A DNA stretch of 64,000 bases from Pseudomonas mangiferae (GTDB taxonomy: Bacteria; Pseudomonadota; Gammaproteobacteria; Pseudomonadales; Pseudomonadaceae). Shown piece by piece: positions 43,910 through 55,072 of this stretch (position 1 is the first letter of the stretch; each line of letters starts with the position of its first letter). The notes under the pieces are model-generated. The model was not told the origin of the DNA, did no database searches, and worked only from the letters and a program-made list of their open reading frames with translations. Both the position numbers and the translations under genes were made by a program. Location of the stretch: NCBI RefSeq assembly GCF_007109405.1, contig NZ_VJOY01000004.1, forward strand, positions 186,001-250,000, read 5' to 3'.

Positions 43910-45205
43910 ATGACCCTTAGCACCACGAGCCGACCGTATCACCAGATCATCCGCGATCTCTCCGATCGCATCGTCCTGGCGCAGACGCCGATCCGCGTGC
44001 TGGACGCCGTGAAGTGGGACGAAGGGGTGCGCAGCACCTTCCTCGAAGGCGGCGGCCGGCGCCTGCCGCCGGTGGACCGCGCCTACTACGAGAGCCGTCC
44101 CCTGGCCTTCGACCCCGTGGCGAAGAAGCTGGAATTCCAGAACATCGAGCGGGACATCACCCGCCAGCTCGGCCAGTTCAACCCGGTCGGCGGCATCATG
44201 CGGCGCATGTGCAAGGAATACCGCATGGTCATCCGCATGCTGGAGGCCCGCGGCACCGCGGACTTCGGCCTGATCTCCCAGGAGCTCTACGGGGCGGCCT
44301 CCGACGCCTTCCACGCCGGCGACCCGACCCTGGCCGACCTGGGGCTGATGCTCTCCGACTACCTGAACAACATCGATGGCCGCGGCGACCTGAAGGACGA
44401 ACCCAAGACCCTCAACGCCAGCGATGCCGTGGCCCTGCTGCGGGAGCGCCTGGGCCAGGTGTTCGGCGAGGGGGAGGGGGCGATCCGCGTCTTCGAGTCC
44501 GACGGCATCGTCGCCGACGCCGCCGCCGGGGCCGACTACATCAAGGTGCGCGCCGACGCGCTGTTCAACGAGCGGGACGTGCGCGCCCTGGAGGTGCACG
44601 AGGGGCTGGTGCACGTGGGGACCACCCTCAACGGCCTCAACCAGCCCATCTGCACCTTCCTCTCCAAGGGGCCGCCGTCGTCCACCGTTACCCAGGAAGG
44701 CCTGGCGATCCTCATGGAGGTGATCGCCTTCGCCTCCTACCCGTCGCGCCTGCGCAAGCTGACCAACCGCACCCGGGCCATCCACATGGCGGAGGAGGGC
44801 GCGGACTTCCTCGACGTGCACCGGTTCTTCCTCGACCAGGGCTACAACCTGGAGGATGCCTACGGCAACGCCAGCCGCGTATTCCGCGGGTCTGCTCCGG
44901 ACGGCCTGCCCTTCACCAAGGACCTGTCCTACCTGAAGGGTTTCATCATGATCTACAACTACATCCAACTGGCGGTGCGCAAGGGCAAGCTGGAGCAGAT
45001 CCCGCTGCTGTTCTGCGGCAAGACCACCCTGGAGGACATGCGCACCCTGCGCCAACTGGTGGACGAAGGCCTGGTGGTGCCGCCGAAGTACCTGCCGCCG
45101 CAGTTCCGCGACCTCAACGCGCTGTCCGCCTGGATGTGCTTCTCCAACTTCCTCAATCACCTGAGCCTGGACCGCATCGAGGCGGACTACGCGAACATCC
45201 TCTGA
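43910..45205 (+). CDS. DUF1704 (QEGLA-motif) protein, predicted zinc carboxypeptidase-like
   Basis: The 431-residue product is usually named 'flavohemoglobin expression-modulating QEGLA motif protein'. It carries HEGLVH (His230, Glu231, His235), an HExxxH zinc motif, and TQEGLA with Glu263 as a possible third ligand. The same two motifs define the eukaryotic MATCAP/KIAA0895 tyrosine carboxypeptidases of this family. A metallopeptidase is therefore likely; its substrate is unknown. ATG 43910 (MTLSTTSRPYHQ) is preferred over 43838. Confidence 0.88.
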   Translation: MTLSTTSRPYHQIIRDLSDRIVLAQTPIRVLDAVKWDEGVRSTFLEGGGRRLPPVDRAYYESRPLAFDPVAKKLEFQNIERDITRQLGQFNPVGGIMRRMCKEYRMVIRMLEARGTADFGLISQELYGAASDAFHAGDPTLADLGLMLSDYLNNIDGRGDLKDEPKTLNASDAVALLRERLGQVFGEGEGAIRVFESDGIVADAAAGADYIKVRADALFNERDVRALEVHEGLVHVGTTLNGLNQPICTFLSKGPPSSTVTQEGLAILMEVIAFASYPSRLRKLTNRTRAIHMAEEGADFLDVHRFFLDQGYNLEDAYGNASRVFRGSAPDGLPFTKDLSYLKGFIMIYNYIQLAVRKGKLEQIPLLFCGKTTLEDMRTLRQLVDEGLVVPPKYLPPQFRDLNALSAWMCFSNFLNHLSLDRIEADYANIL

Positions 45206-45214
45206 GCCGACTCC

Positions 45215-46156
45215 ATGCCGCTGTTTCCCCGCTTCCTCGTCGCTGCCGCCGTCCTCGTTCGGGCCGTGCGCCGTTTCCGCTGGCTGGCGCTATTGGTGAC
45301 CGTGGGCTGCGTGCAGGGCTGCAGTTCGCTGCTGTTCTACCCCCAGCCGGGCCTGCCGTTCACTCCCCAGCGGGCGCACCTGATGTACCGCGACGTCTAC
45401 CTGACCGCCACCGACGGCACGCGCCTGCATGGCTGGTGGCTGCCGGCCAAGGCGGGCGTCGAACCGAAAGGGACCGTGCTGCACCTGCACGGCAACGGCG
45501 GCAACCTGTCGATGCACCTGGGGGGCAGCTACTGGCTGCCGGAGGCGGGCTATCAGGTCCTGATGCTGGACTACCGCGGCTACGGGCTGTCCGAGGGCAG
45601 CCCGTCCCTGCCGGCGGTGTACCAGGACCTGGACGCCGCTTTCGACTGGCTGCGGCAATCGCCCGAGGCGAGTGGCAAGCCGCTGGTGGTGCTGGGGCAG
45701 AGCATCGGCGGGGCGCTGGCAATCCACTACCTGGCCGAACACCCGGCGCGGCGCCAGGCGCTGCATGCCCTGGTGCTGGACGGCGTGCCCGCCAGCTACC
45801 GCGAGGTGGCGCGCAACACCCTGGCCGGGGCCTGGCTGACCTGGCCGTTGCAGGTGCCGCTGTCCTGGCTGGTGCCGGACGGCGAGCGGGCGCTGGACGC
45901 CATGCCGCGCCTGGCCGGCCTGCCGATGCTGATCTACCACAGCCTGGATGACGACATCGTGCCCCTTTCCAATGGCGTGCGCTTGTATCAAGCTGCGCCG
46001 CCGCCGCGGGTGTTCCAGCCGACCCGGGGCGGTCATGTGCAGACCTTCGCCGACCCGGTCTGGCGCGAGGTGATGCTGCGCTACCTCGACGACCCGCGCG
46101 GGTTCGTCGGCCTGCGTCGGCTGGCTGAAGTCCCGAACCCCGAGAGCCCCCAATGA
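45215..46156 (+). CDS. Alpha/beta hydrolase, likely lipoprotein
   Basis: A 313-residue hydrolase with a hydrophobic N-terminus and a lipobox-like VGCVQGCSS (about residues 30-38), so it is probably membrane-anchored. The nucleophile is in GQSIGGALA (near residue 169), with the oxyanion HGNGGN near 93, Asp in HSLDDDIVP and a late His in RGGHVQ. It belongs with the BEM46/YfhR-like hydrolases. It overlaps the next gene by four bases. Confidence 0.87.
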   Translation: MPLFPRFLVAAAVLVRAVRRFRWLALLVTVGCVQGCSSLLFYPQPGLPFTPQRAHLMYRDVYLTATDGTRLHGWWLPAKAGVEPKGTVLHLHGNGGNLSMHLGGSYWLPEAGYQVLMLDYRGYGLSEGSPSLPAVYQDLDAAFDWLRQSPEASGKPLVVLGQSIGGALAIHYLAEHPARRQALHALVLDGVPASYREVARNTLAGAWLTWPLQVPLSWLVPDGERALDAMPRLAGLPMLIYHSLDDDIVPLSNGVRLYQAAPPPRVFQPTRGGHVQTFADPVWREVMLRYLDDPRGFVGLRRLAEVPNPESPQ

Positions 46157-46476
46157 GCGAACGCAACCCCCTTCCGCTGATCGTCACCGGCATCTGCAGC
46201 ATCATCGGCACCGTCCTGGTGCTCTGGTACTACGGCTACCTGCACTTCGCCAAGGAGGAGGATGCGCTGCTGCTGGCGGAGTTCACCATGCTCAAGTCGA
46301 TCCCCGGCGAGGACACCAAGCTGTCCCTGCAACCGGCCGACCAGGGCGCCCAGTGCATCGACGGCGTGCTGGTGCTGTTCGACACCACCCAGAAGGGCCT
46401 GTCCGGCGTGCTGGTGGACAACCGCAAGCGCGCCGTGCGCTGCCTCGGCCAGGAAACCCCGCAAGCGGAGCAGTGA
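46153..46476 (+). CDS. Hypothetical single-span membrane protein
   Basis: No family recognised. The 107-residue product has one N-terminal span (about 8-28, [20 protein letters not shown]) and a small soluble domain with two cysteines (AQCIDG and VRCLGQ) about 35 residues apart, outside the membrane. It is translationally coupled to the hydrolase (ATGA overlap), and the macrodomain gene starts six bases after its stop. Confidence 0.8.
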   Translation: MSERNPLPLIVTGICSIIGTVLVLWYYGYLHFAKEEDALLLAEFTMLKSIPGEDTKLSLQPADQGAQCIDGVLVLFDTTQKGLSGVLVDNRKRAVRCLGQETPQAEQ

Positions 46477-46481
46477 GCACC

Positions 46482-46985
46482 ATGGAGATCGACGTTCAGC
46501 AGGGCGACATCATGCGGCTCGACGTGGACGCCATCGTCAACGCCGCCAACGAGTCGCTGCTGGGCGGCGGCGGGGTGGACGGCGCCATACACCGCGCGGC
46601 CGGCCCGGCCTTGCTGGAGCATTGCCGCACGCTGGGTGGGTGCCCCACCGGCGAGGCGCGGATCACCCCTGGCTTCGGCCTGCTGGCGCGGCACGTCATC
46701 CACACGGTGGGGCCTGTCTGGCGGGGCGGTACCCATGGCGAGCCGGCGCTGCTGGACGCCTGCTACCACAACAGCCTGGCCCTGGCGGAGCAGAACGGTC
46801 TGGCCAGCATTGCTTTTCCTGCCATCAGTTGCGGCATCTACGGCTACCCCCTGGAGGCGGCCGCCGCCATCGCGATTCGCGTCCTCAGGGCGCCGCGTCC
46901 CGAGGGCAGCTCCCTGCAGCGGGCGACCCTGGTGGCGTTCTCGGCGGACATGGCCGCGCTGTATCGGCGCCTGCTGTCCGCCTGA
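46482..46985 (+). CDS. Macrodomain protein, O-acetyl-ADP-ribose deacetylase type
   Basis: A 167-residue stand-alone macrodomain of the MacroD/YmdB class that removes ADP-ribose or acetyl groups from ADP-ribose adducts. It shows [20 protein letters not shown] (about 16-35), the HTVGPVW segment and [11 protein letters not shown] near 110, which form the ADP-ribose pocket. GTG 46473 in frame is an alternative start. Confidence 0.95.
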   Translation: MEIDVQQGDIMRLDVDAIVNAANESLLGGGGVDGAIHRAAGPALLEHCRTLGGCPTGEARITPGFGLLARHVIHTVGPVWRGGTHGEPALLDACYHNSLALAEQNGLASIAFPAISCGIYGYPLEAAAAIAIRVLRAPRPEGSSLQRATLVAFSADMAALYRRLLSA

Positions 46986-47003
46986 CACGAACCGCCAGCC
47001 ATG

Positions 47004-47031
47004 AAAAAGCCCCGCCATGGCGGGGCTTTTT
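47004..47031. terminator. Bidirectional terminator between convergent genes
   Basis: AAAAAGCCCCGCC and GGCGGGGCTTTTT form a near-perfect inverted repeat with an AT loop. It serves the macrodomain gene on the plus strand and the OmpA-like gene on the minus strand. Confidence 0.93.
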
Positions 47032-47046
47032 CGTTGCGTGTCCGGC

Positions 47047-47844
47047 TTATTGCAGGACGCGCGGGCCGCGCGGAGCCACCGGCTCCGGACCGTTGGACAC
47101 GGTCACTTCCACGCGACGGTTGAGGGCGCGGTTGCTGGCCGTGGCGTTGTCGGCCACCGGGTAGTCCTTGCCGAAGCCCTGGGTGGTGATGCGCTGCGGC
47201 GAGACACCCATGGACACCAGGGCGCGACGGACCGAGTCGGCACGGGCCTGGGACAGGCGCAGGTTGTGCTCGACGGTGCCAGTGCTGTCGGTGAAGCCTT
47301 CCACCACGACCAGGCGCTCGGGGTGCTGGTTGAGGAAGGTGGCCAATTGCTGCACGTTGGCCAGGCCGCTGCGCTTCAGTTCGGCGCGGTCCACCTCGAA
47401 CAGCATGTCACCCAGGGTGATCACCGAACCGCGGTCGGTCTGCTGCGGCTTCAGGTTCTGCAGCTCGTTCTTCAGGATGTTCATCTGCTGGGTGCGCGCA
47501 TCCAGCTGAGCCTGGGTACGCTGGGACGCAGCATTACGCAGGTCGGACTCGGCGGTACGCAGACGGATGGTTTCCTGGGCGACCTGCACGCGCTGGTTGG
47601 TCAGGTAGGCCAGCTGGTCCACGTGGGAGGCGTCCTGCTTGTCGCGATAGGCCTGCTCGGCGCGGTTCAGCATGTCGCCGGCTTCCTTGGTTTCCAGGGC
47701 GGCGAGGCTGTTGGCCTGGGGCTGGCTCTGCAAGGTCGAGTAGTTGCTGCGGGCCTGTTCCAGGTTCGGGTTGGGCTTGGAGGCGCAGGCCACCATGGCC
47801 AGGCTGAGAGCGGACAGTACGGGAATGGCGATGAACTTATTCAT
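47047..47844 (-). CDS. lptF: OmpA-family outer-membrane lipoprotein LptF
   Basis: A 265-residue lipoprotein: signal peptide with lipobox MVACAS (Cys near residue 20), a helical DUF4398-like region (about 25-130) and a C-terminal OmpA domain (about 140-250) that binds peptidoglycan, with EGFTDSTGTVEHNLRLSQAR. In P. aeruginosa, LptF at this locus aids survival under oxidative and other stress and depends on AlgU. It follows a second small lipoprotein gene after 44 bases. Confidence 0.9.
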   Translation of the reverse strand: MNKFIAIPVLSALSLAMVACASKPNPNLEQARSNYSTLQSQPQANSLAALETKEAGDMLNRAEQAYRDKQDASHVDQLAYLTNQRVQVAQETIRLRTAESDLRNAASQRTQAQLDARTQQMNILKNELQNLKPQQTDRGSVITLGDMLFEVDRAELKRSGLANVQQLATFLNQHPERLVVVEGFTDSTGTVEHNLRLSQARADSVRRALVSMGVSPQRITTQGFGKDYPVADNATASNRALNRRVEVTVSNGPEPVAPRGPRVLQ

Positions 47845-47888
47845 GAGGAATCGTCCTTTTTCGGAAATATCGTGGAATTCGGGCGGGA

Positions 47889-48293
47889 TCAGTTATTGAT
47901 GATGATCGGGGCCCGGCTACCTTCCTCACGCAGTTGCTGCACGCCTTGCTGGGCATCCTGCACCGCTTTCTCCGCCTTCACGGCCTGGGCCTTGCGCTCG
48001 GCGACGCGGGCATCCCACTCGGCCTGTTCGGCGAGGCGGCGCGCTTCGTCATAGTGCTTGTCGTGCATCTGCATTTCCGCCTGGTTCAGCTTGTCCTGGG
48101 CACTCTTCATTTCAACCGGGGCGTACTCGGTGGCGCCGGCGCTCACGGCGCTCTTCACCACGGTATTGGTCACGGCGAACTGCTCGGTGGGTGGGTTGCC
48201 GGCGCAACCGGCCAGCAGCACGCTGCTGCCCAGGGCGAGGGCGGTGACGTTGAAGCCACGAAGCGAGGAGGGGGACAGGGCGAAGGTCTTCAT
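47889..48293 (-). CDS. DUF4398 lipoprotein upstream of lptF
   Basis: A 134-residue lipoprotein with lipobox VLLAGCAGN (Cys near 28) and a helical, Ala/Glu/Gln-rich DUF4398 domain (EMKSAQDKLNQAEMQMHDKH). I choose ATG 48293 (MKTFALSPSS); ATG 48308 would add five residues. The same domain recurs in the N-terminal half of LptF, so the pair may interact or be partly redundant. Confidence 0.85.
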   Translation of the reverse strand: MKTFALSPSSLRGFNVTALALGSSVLLAGCAGNPPTEQFAVTNTVVKSAVSAGATEYAPVEMKSAQDKLNQAEMQMHDKHYDEARRLAEQAEWDARVAERKAQAVKAEKAVQDAQQGVQQLREEGSRAPIIINN

Positions 48294-48308
48294 GGGTATC
48301 GGCTCCAT

Positions 48309-48431
48309 TGGGGGATTTTCCTGAAACACTGGCGGCTCAAGCCGTTGCAGGTCCGTGGCGAACCGTATCCACCATGTTCGTTTCATTTGGTGGATTTTTC
48401 GCCGTCTTTAGGCGCGACTGGGGGATTTTCC
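48309..48431. repeat. Thirteen-base direct repeat upstream of the lipoprotein operon
   Basis: TGGGGGATTTTCC occurs at 48309-48321 and again at 48419-48431, 110 bases apart. The first copy overlaps the leader of the DUF4398 gene. It may be a chance repeat or paired protein-binding sites. Confidence 0.6.
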
Positions 48432-48455
48432 GGCCGCTGGCCTCGTGTTATGGGG

Positions 48456-48483
48456 TGTGACCGGCCGTCGTTTGCAAATGTTC
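48456..48483 (-). promoter_or_regulatory. Candidate AlgU-type promoter of the lipoprotein operon
   Basis: On the minus strand GAACAT (48483-48478) and TCACA (48460-48456) are separated by 17 bases, close to the AlgU/sigma-22 consensus GAACTT-N16-17-TCTGA. It lies about 165 bases upstream of the DUF4398 start. The known AlgU dependence of lptF in P. aeruginosa is the main reason to propose it. Confidence 0.35.
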
Positions 48484-48614
48484 AAAGTTTTCGCACGATG
48501 ACGCCGAGGCAGCGGTGACTGTGGCGTGGAGCGAACGCCGGAGGCTGTATTCCCGGTGTAACTTCATGGCGCCGGGGGACTCTCAACAGAGCGAGCCGCA
48601 AGGAGATGCCGCCA

Positions 48615-51251
48615 ATGAGGGAAATCGACGCACGTCTGCGCGAGGACGTACACCTGCTGGGCGAACTGCTCGGCGAGACCATGCGCCTGCAATACGGCGA
48701 CGAGTTTCTCGACAAGATCGAGCGCATCCGCAAGGCCGCCAAGGCCGCGCGCCAGGGCTCGGAGGCCGGGCACCAAGCCCTCACCGACAGCCTCGCCGGC
48801 CTCGGCGAAGATGAGCTGCTGCCGGTCACCCGTGCGTTCAACCAGTTCCTCAACCTGGCCAACATCGCCGAGCAGTACCACCACATCCGTCGGCGCCGCC
48901 CCGGCGAGGCGGAGCCTTTCGAGAACCGGGTGCTGGGCGAACTGCTGGGGCGCCTGCGGGAAACCGGCCTCGGTGGCGAGGAACTGGCCAGCCAGTTCGC
49001 CCGCCTGGACGTCGAGCTGGTGCTCACTGCCCACCCCACCGAGGTGGCACGCCGCACCCTGATCCAGAAGTACGATGCCATCGCCGAGGCGCTGGGTCGC
49101 CTCGATCACCGCGACCTCACCGAAGCCGAGCGCGGCGACGGGCGCCGGCGCCTGCAGCGGCTGATCGCCGAGGCCTGGCACACCGAGGAAATCCGTCATC
49201 GCCGGCCCACGGCGGTGGACGAAGCCAAGTGGGGCTTCGCGGTGATCGAGCATTCCCTCTGGGAAGCGGTGCCCAACATGCTGCGTCGCGCCGATGCAGT
49301 GCTGTTCCAGCACACCGGCCAGCGGTTGCCCCTGGATGCCGCGCCGCTGCGCATCGCCTCGTGGATGGGCGGCGATCGCGACGGCAACCCCAACGTCACG
49401 GCGGTGGCCAGCCGCGAGGTGCTGCTGCTGGCGCGCTGGATGGCCGCCGACCTGTTCCTGCGGGATGTGGACCGCCTGGCCGCCGACCTGTCCATGCACC
49501 AGGCCAGTGACGAGATGCGGGTCCGGGTGGGCGTGCACCCCGAACCCTACCGGGCCCTGCTCAAGGCGCTCCGGGACCGCCTGCGGGCCACCCGCGCCTG
49601 GGCCGAGACCGCCCTGCACGACACGGTGCCGCCAGGCCCCGAGGTGCTGCTGGACAACCGCGACCTGATCGAGCCCTTGGAGTGCTGCCACCGGTCGCTG
49701 CATGCCTGCGGCATGGGCGTGGTGGCCGATGGTGCGCTGCTGGACTGCCTGCGCCGGGCGACCACCTTCGGCCTGTTCCTGGTGCGCCTGGACATCCGCC
49801 AGGAAGCCAGCCGCCACAGCGCCGCCCTTAGCGAGATCACCGAGTACCTGGACCTGGGGCGCTACGAGGACTGGCCGGAGGCGGAACGCGTGCGCTTCCT
49901 CTCGGCCGAGCTGGACAATCGCCGGCCACTGCTGCCGCCGGACTACGCCCCTGCCAAGGAAACCGCCGAGGTGCTCGCCACCTGCCGGGTGATCGCCGAG
50001 GCGCCGGCCGCGTCCCTTGGGTCCTATGTGATTTCCATGGCCGCCGCGCCTTCCGATGTGCTGGCGGTACAACTGCTGCTCAAGGAGACCGGGCTGCGCC
50101 GGCCCATGCGGGTGGTGCCGCTGTTCGAGACCCTCACCGACCTGGACAATGCCGGCCCGGTGGTGGACGGCCTGTTGGCGCTGCCGGGCTACCGGGAGCG
50201 GCTGTACGGGCCTCAGGAGGTAATGATCGGCTACTCCGACTCGGCCAAGGATGCCGGCACCACCGCCGCGGCCTGGGCCCAGTACCGCGCCCAGGAAACC
50301 CTGGTGGAGATCTGCAAGCGCCACGGCGTGGAGCTGCTGCTGTTCCATGGCCGCGGCGGCACTGTCGGGCGGGGCGGCGGCCCGGCCCATGCGGCCATCC
50401 TGTCCCAGCCGCCGGGCTCGGTGAATGGTCGCTTCCGCACCACCGAGCAGGGAGAAATGATCCGCTTCAAGTTCGGCCTGCCGGCCATCGCCGAGCAGAA
50501 CCTGGCGCTCTACCTGGCCGCGGTGCTGGAGGCGACCTTGCAACCGCCGCCGACCCCGGAGCCTGCCTGGCGTGAGGAAATGGACCGGCTGGCGGCGGAT
50601 GGCCTGGCCGGCTACCGGGAGATCGTCCGCGAGCACCCGCGCTTCGTCGCCTATTTCCGCCAGGCCACCCCGGAGCAGGAACTGGGTCGCCTGCCCCTGG
50701 GCAGCCGCCCGGCCAAGCGGCGCGCCGGCGGCGTGGAAAGCCTGCGGGCGATCCCCTGGATTTTCGCCTGGACACAGACCCGGCTGATGCTGCCGGCCTG
50801 GCTGGGCTGGGAACGGGCGCTGGAGCAGGCCGGCGAACGCGGCGAGGACGACCTGCTGCGCACCATGCGCGACCGCTGGCCGTTCTTCCGTACCCGCATC
50901 GACATGCTGGAGATGGTGCTGGCCAAGGCCGAGGTCGCCATCGCCGAGCTGTATGACGAGCGCCTGGTGGAGACTGAATTGCGACCGCTCGGGGCGCAGT
51001 TGCGCGGCCTATTGTCGCAGGTGCGCGCGGATGTGCTGACGCTGACCGATCAGTCGGAGCTGCTCGGCCACAGTCCGGAAACCCGCGAGTCCATCGAGGT
51101 ACGCAACATCTACCTTGACCCGTTGCACCTGCTCCAGATGGAGCTTCTGGCCCGTTCCAGACAGGCTGGCGAGACCGCAGAAAGCCCTCTGGAACAGGCG
51201 TTACTGGTGAGCGTGGCGGGGATCGCCGCAGGCCTTCGCAACACCGGTTGA
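48615..51251 (+). CDS. ppc: Phosphoenolpyruvate carboxylase
   Basis: Replenishes oxaloacetate from PEP and bicarbonate. The 878-residue product has the catalytic [14 protein letters not shown] (about 137-150), [11 protein letters not shown] near 255 and [14 protein letters not shown] near 577. I choose ATG 48615 ([13 protein letters not shown]), nine bases after AGGAG at 48601-48605; ATG 48606 touches that site and is unlikely to be used. Confidence 0.97.
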   Translation: MREIDARLREDVHLLGELLGETMRLQYGDEFLDKIERIRKAAKAARQGSEAGHQALTDSLAGLGEDELLPVTRAFNQFLNLANIAEQYHHIRRRRPGEAEPFENRVLGELLGRLRETGLGGEELASQFARLDVELVLTAHPTEVARRTLIQKYDAIAEALGRLDHRDLTEAERGDGRRRLQRLIAEAWHTEEIRHRRPTAVDEAKWGFAVIEHSLWEAVPNMLRRADAVLFQHTGQRLPLDAAPLRIASWMGGDRDGNPNVTAVASREVLLLARWMAADLFLRDVDRLAADLSMHQASDEMRVRVGVHPEPYRALLKALRDRLRATRAWAETALHDTVPPGPEVLLDNRDLIEPLECCHRSLHACGMGVVADGALLDCLRRATTFGLFLVRLDIRQEASRHSAALSEITEYLDLGRYEDWPEAERVRFLSAELDNRRPLLPPDYAPAKETAEVLATCRVIAEAPAASLGSYVISMAAAPSDVLAVQLLLKETGLRRPMRVVPLFETLTDLDNAGPVVDGLLALPGYRERLYGPQEVMIGYSDSAKDAGTTAAAWAQYRAQETLVEICKRHGVELLLFHGRGGTVGRGGGPAHAAILSQPPGSVNGRFRTTEQGEMIRFKFGLPAIAEQNLALYLAAVLEATLQPPPTPEPAWREEMDRLAADGLAGYREIVREHPRFVAYFRQATPEQELGRLPLGSRPAKRRAGGVESLRAIPWIFAWTQTRLMLPAWLGWERALEQAGERGEDDLLRTMRDRWPFFRTRIDMLEMVLAKAEVAIAELYDERLVETELRPLGAQLRGLLSQVRADVLTLTDQSELLGHSPETRESIEVRNIYLDPLHLLQMELLARSRQAGETAESPLEQALLVSVAGIAAGLRNTG

Positions 51252-51352
51252 CAGGCCCTGCGCTCCGACTTTCGGCGTCTTGTGCGGGGTGGGTGCGCTG
51301 TGTATCTTGGTCAGCCTTTTGGCCGTTCGACGACGCCAACGACGAATAGTGA

Positions 51353-52054
<702 letters not shown>

Positions 52055-52177
52055 TCCTCGCCTTTCACCGTCCGGCCACTCGCTCCAGGCCGGACGGCCC
52101 CTCCCGCCGCACCGCTTCCTTCCCGCCTGTTCCGACCTGCTACAATCGCCGGCCTTTTTGACCGCCGGACTCCCTCG

Positions 52178-52849
52178 ATGACCACGCTGCTGGCCCTGGA
52201 TACCGCCACCGAAGCCTGCTCGGTCGCCCTGCTGCACGACGGCCGGGTGCTCAGTCACTACGAGGTGATCCCGCGCATGCACGCCCAGCGCCTGCTGCCC
52301 ATGGTGCAGACGCTGCTGGAGCAGGCGGGGCTGGCGTTGAACCAGGTGGACGGCATCGCCTTCGGTCGGGGGCCCGGCGCCTTCACCGGCGTGCGCATCG
52401 CCGTGGGCGTGGTGCAGGGCCTGGCGTTCGCCCTGGAGCGGCCGGTCCTGCCGGTGTCCAACCTGGCCTGCCTGGCCCAGCGCGCCTGGCGCGAACACGG
52501 CGCTCGGCAGGTGGCGGCGGCCATCGACGCCCGGATGGACGAGGTCTACTGGGGCTGCTTCCGCCTGGACGGCGAGGAGATGCGCCCCCTGGGCCGCGAG
52601 GCGGTGCTGCCGCCGGAACAGGCCGGGTTGCCGGACGGTGACGAGTGGTTCGGCGCCGGCACCGGCTGGGGCACCTTCGCCGGGCGTCTGCCAGTGGTAG
52701 CCGCCTGCCAGGCCGACGCGCTGCCCCACGCCGAGGACCTGCTGACCCTGGCACGTTTCGCCTGGGCGCGAGGCGAGGCGGTGGCCGCCGACGAGGCCCA
52801 GCCGGTGTACCTGCGGGACAATGTGGCCACCCCGAAGAAGACCCCGTGA
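52178..52849 (+). CDS. tsaB: tRNA threonylcarbamoyladenosine biosynthesis protein TsaB
   Basis: Partner of TsaD and TsaE in making t6A37 of tRNAs. The 223-residue product starts TLLALDTATEACSVAL and has the ASKHA-type GRGPGAFTGVRIAVG (about 66-80). The active-site residues of TsaD are not expected here; TsaB is a non-catalytic scaffold. The adk-tsaB order is typical of Pseudomonas. TrmO, encoded at 32974-33666, acts later on the same modification. Confidence 0.96.
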   Translation: MTTLLALDTATEACSVALLHDGRVLSHYEVIPRMHAQRLLPMVQTLLEQAGLALNQVDGIAFGRGPGAFTGVRIAVGVVQGLAFALERPVLPVSNLACLAQRAWREHGARQVAAAIDARMDEVYWGCFRLDGEEMRPLGREAVLPPEQAGLPDGDEWFGAGTGWGTFAGRLPVVAACQADALPHAEDLLTLARFAWARGEAVAADEAQPVYLRDNVATPKKTP

Positions 52850-52947
52850 CACCTTCCGTCAGCCCGTTTCCCGCGCGCGCCTCCGGCCGATTGCCAAGCC
52901 CCCGGCGCCTCGCTAAATTTGCCCCATCCACGCCGAGCTTCTGATCC

Positions 52948-53303
52948 ATGCGCATCGACGGCTACGCCTCTTCTTCCTACCCGCTCGACCGCGGCTCCCG
53001 ACCGGGAACCGCGGTCACGCCCTATCGCGAGGTCCAGCGCGAGGAAGAAGCACGCCGCGAGCAGCCGGCCACGCCGTCCACCACCCAGGGCCTGGAAAGC
53101 ACCCCGCAGATTCGTCGGGTCCAGGCCGGCAACGCCAGCAGCGACAGCCTGCCGGTGCGCGTCCAGGAATACCTGGGCGGTTCTGCCAACTCGCGTTCCC
53201 TCAGCAACCGCGCCGCCCAGGCGCTGGCCAGCTACGACACCACCGCGCGCCTGCTCGACGACGTCGACAGCCAGGAAGTGCTGGGCCTCGACCTTTACGC
53301 CTG

Positions 53304-53304
<1 letters not shown>
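52948..53304 (+). CDS. Hypothetical 118-residue protein
   Basis: No family recognised. The product is soluble, with a disordered-looking polar N-terminal half (MRIDGYASSSYPLDRGSRPG) and a helical C-terminal half (SLSNRAAQALASYDTTARLL). Its TGA stop shares one base with the ATG of the DUF72 gene, so the pair is translationally coupled. A gene of this kind sits at the same place in other pseudomonads, from memory. Confidence 0.78.
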
Positions 53305-54161
<857 letters not shown>

Positions 54162-54237
54162 ACGTACCGCCTCGCTGGCCGCGGCCCGGTCGCTGCGCTA
54201 CCGTGCAGGCCTGTCCGATTCACCAGGAGGCTCCAGG

Positions 54238-55065
54238 ATGTCGACCCAATACGAACGTGGCGTGGCGTTTCGCGACCTGCACCAGCGCGAAGGCCTGCTG
54301 GTGCTGCCCAACCCCTGGGACGCCGGCTCGGCGAAGATGCTCGCCGCCCTGGGCTTCGAGGCCCTGGCCACCACCAGCGCCGGCTTGGCCTTCGCCCTGG
54401 GCCGGCGGGATGCTGAGGGCGCGGTGAGCCGCCTGGAAACCGTGGATAACGCCCGGGCCATCGTTGAGGCCACGCCGCTGCCGGTGGCGGCGGACCTGGA
54501 GAACGGTTATGGCGACGCGCCCGAGGCCTGCGCCGAGACCATACGGTTGGCGGCGGACATCGGCCTGGTGGGCGGCTCGATCGAGGATGCCAGCGGCCGC
54601 GCCGACCAGCCCATCTACCCGCTGGAGCAGGCGGTGGCACGAATCCGCGCGGCGGTGGCGGCCGCCCGTGCGCTGCCGTTCCCCTTCACCCTGGCGGCCC
54701 GGGCGGAGAACTACCTGCATGGCCGCGCCGACCTGGCGGATACCCTTCGCCGCCTGGAGGCCTATGCCAACGCCGGCGCGGACGTGCTCTACGCACCGGG
54801 GCTGACGAGCCGGGAAGAGATCGACGCGGTAGTGCGGGCCGTGGCGCCGCGCCCGGTGAACGTGCTGGTGGGCTCGCCGTCCCTGCGCCTGGGCCTGGAC
54901 GAGCTGGCGGCCCTCGGGGTGAAGCGGGTGAGCCTCGGCTCCAACCTGGCGCGGGCGGCCTACGGCGCCTTCTTCGCCGCGGCCGGCGCGCTGCGCGAAG
55001 GGCGCCTCGACGCCCTGGCCGACGCCATGCCCTTCGACCGCATCAACGACCTGTTCCGCACCTGA
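54238..55065 (+). CDS. PEP mutase / isocitrate lyase superfamily enzyme
   Basis: A 275-residue TIM-barrel enzyme that acts on 2-oxo or carboxylate C-C or C-P bonds. It shows LPNPWDAGSAKMLAALGF (about 22-39), the metal-binding DLENGYGD near 87 and GGSIEDASG near 113. The Cys of lyase-type members (KKCGH) is absent, so it is closer to the PEP mutase-like or oxaloacetate-decarboxylase-like branch. AGGAGG precedes ATG 54238. Confidence 0.88.
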   Translation: MSTQYERGVAFRDLHQREGLLVLPNPWDAGSAKMLAALGFEALATTSAGLAFALGRRDAEGAVSRLETVDNARAIVEATPLPVAADLENGYGDAPEACAETIRLAADIGLVGGSIEDASGRADQPIYPLEQAVARIRAAVAAARALPFPFTLAARAENYLHGRADLADTLRRLEAYANAGADVLYAPGLTSREEIDAVVRAVAPRPVNVLVGSPSLRLGLDELAALGVKRVSLGSNLARAAYGAFFAAAGALREGRLDALADAMPFDRINDLFRT

Positions 55066-55072
55066 ATCGCCC

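Noticed and set aside
48564-50636. 690-codon antisense frame across ppc
   Set aside because: Antisense shadow of ppc.
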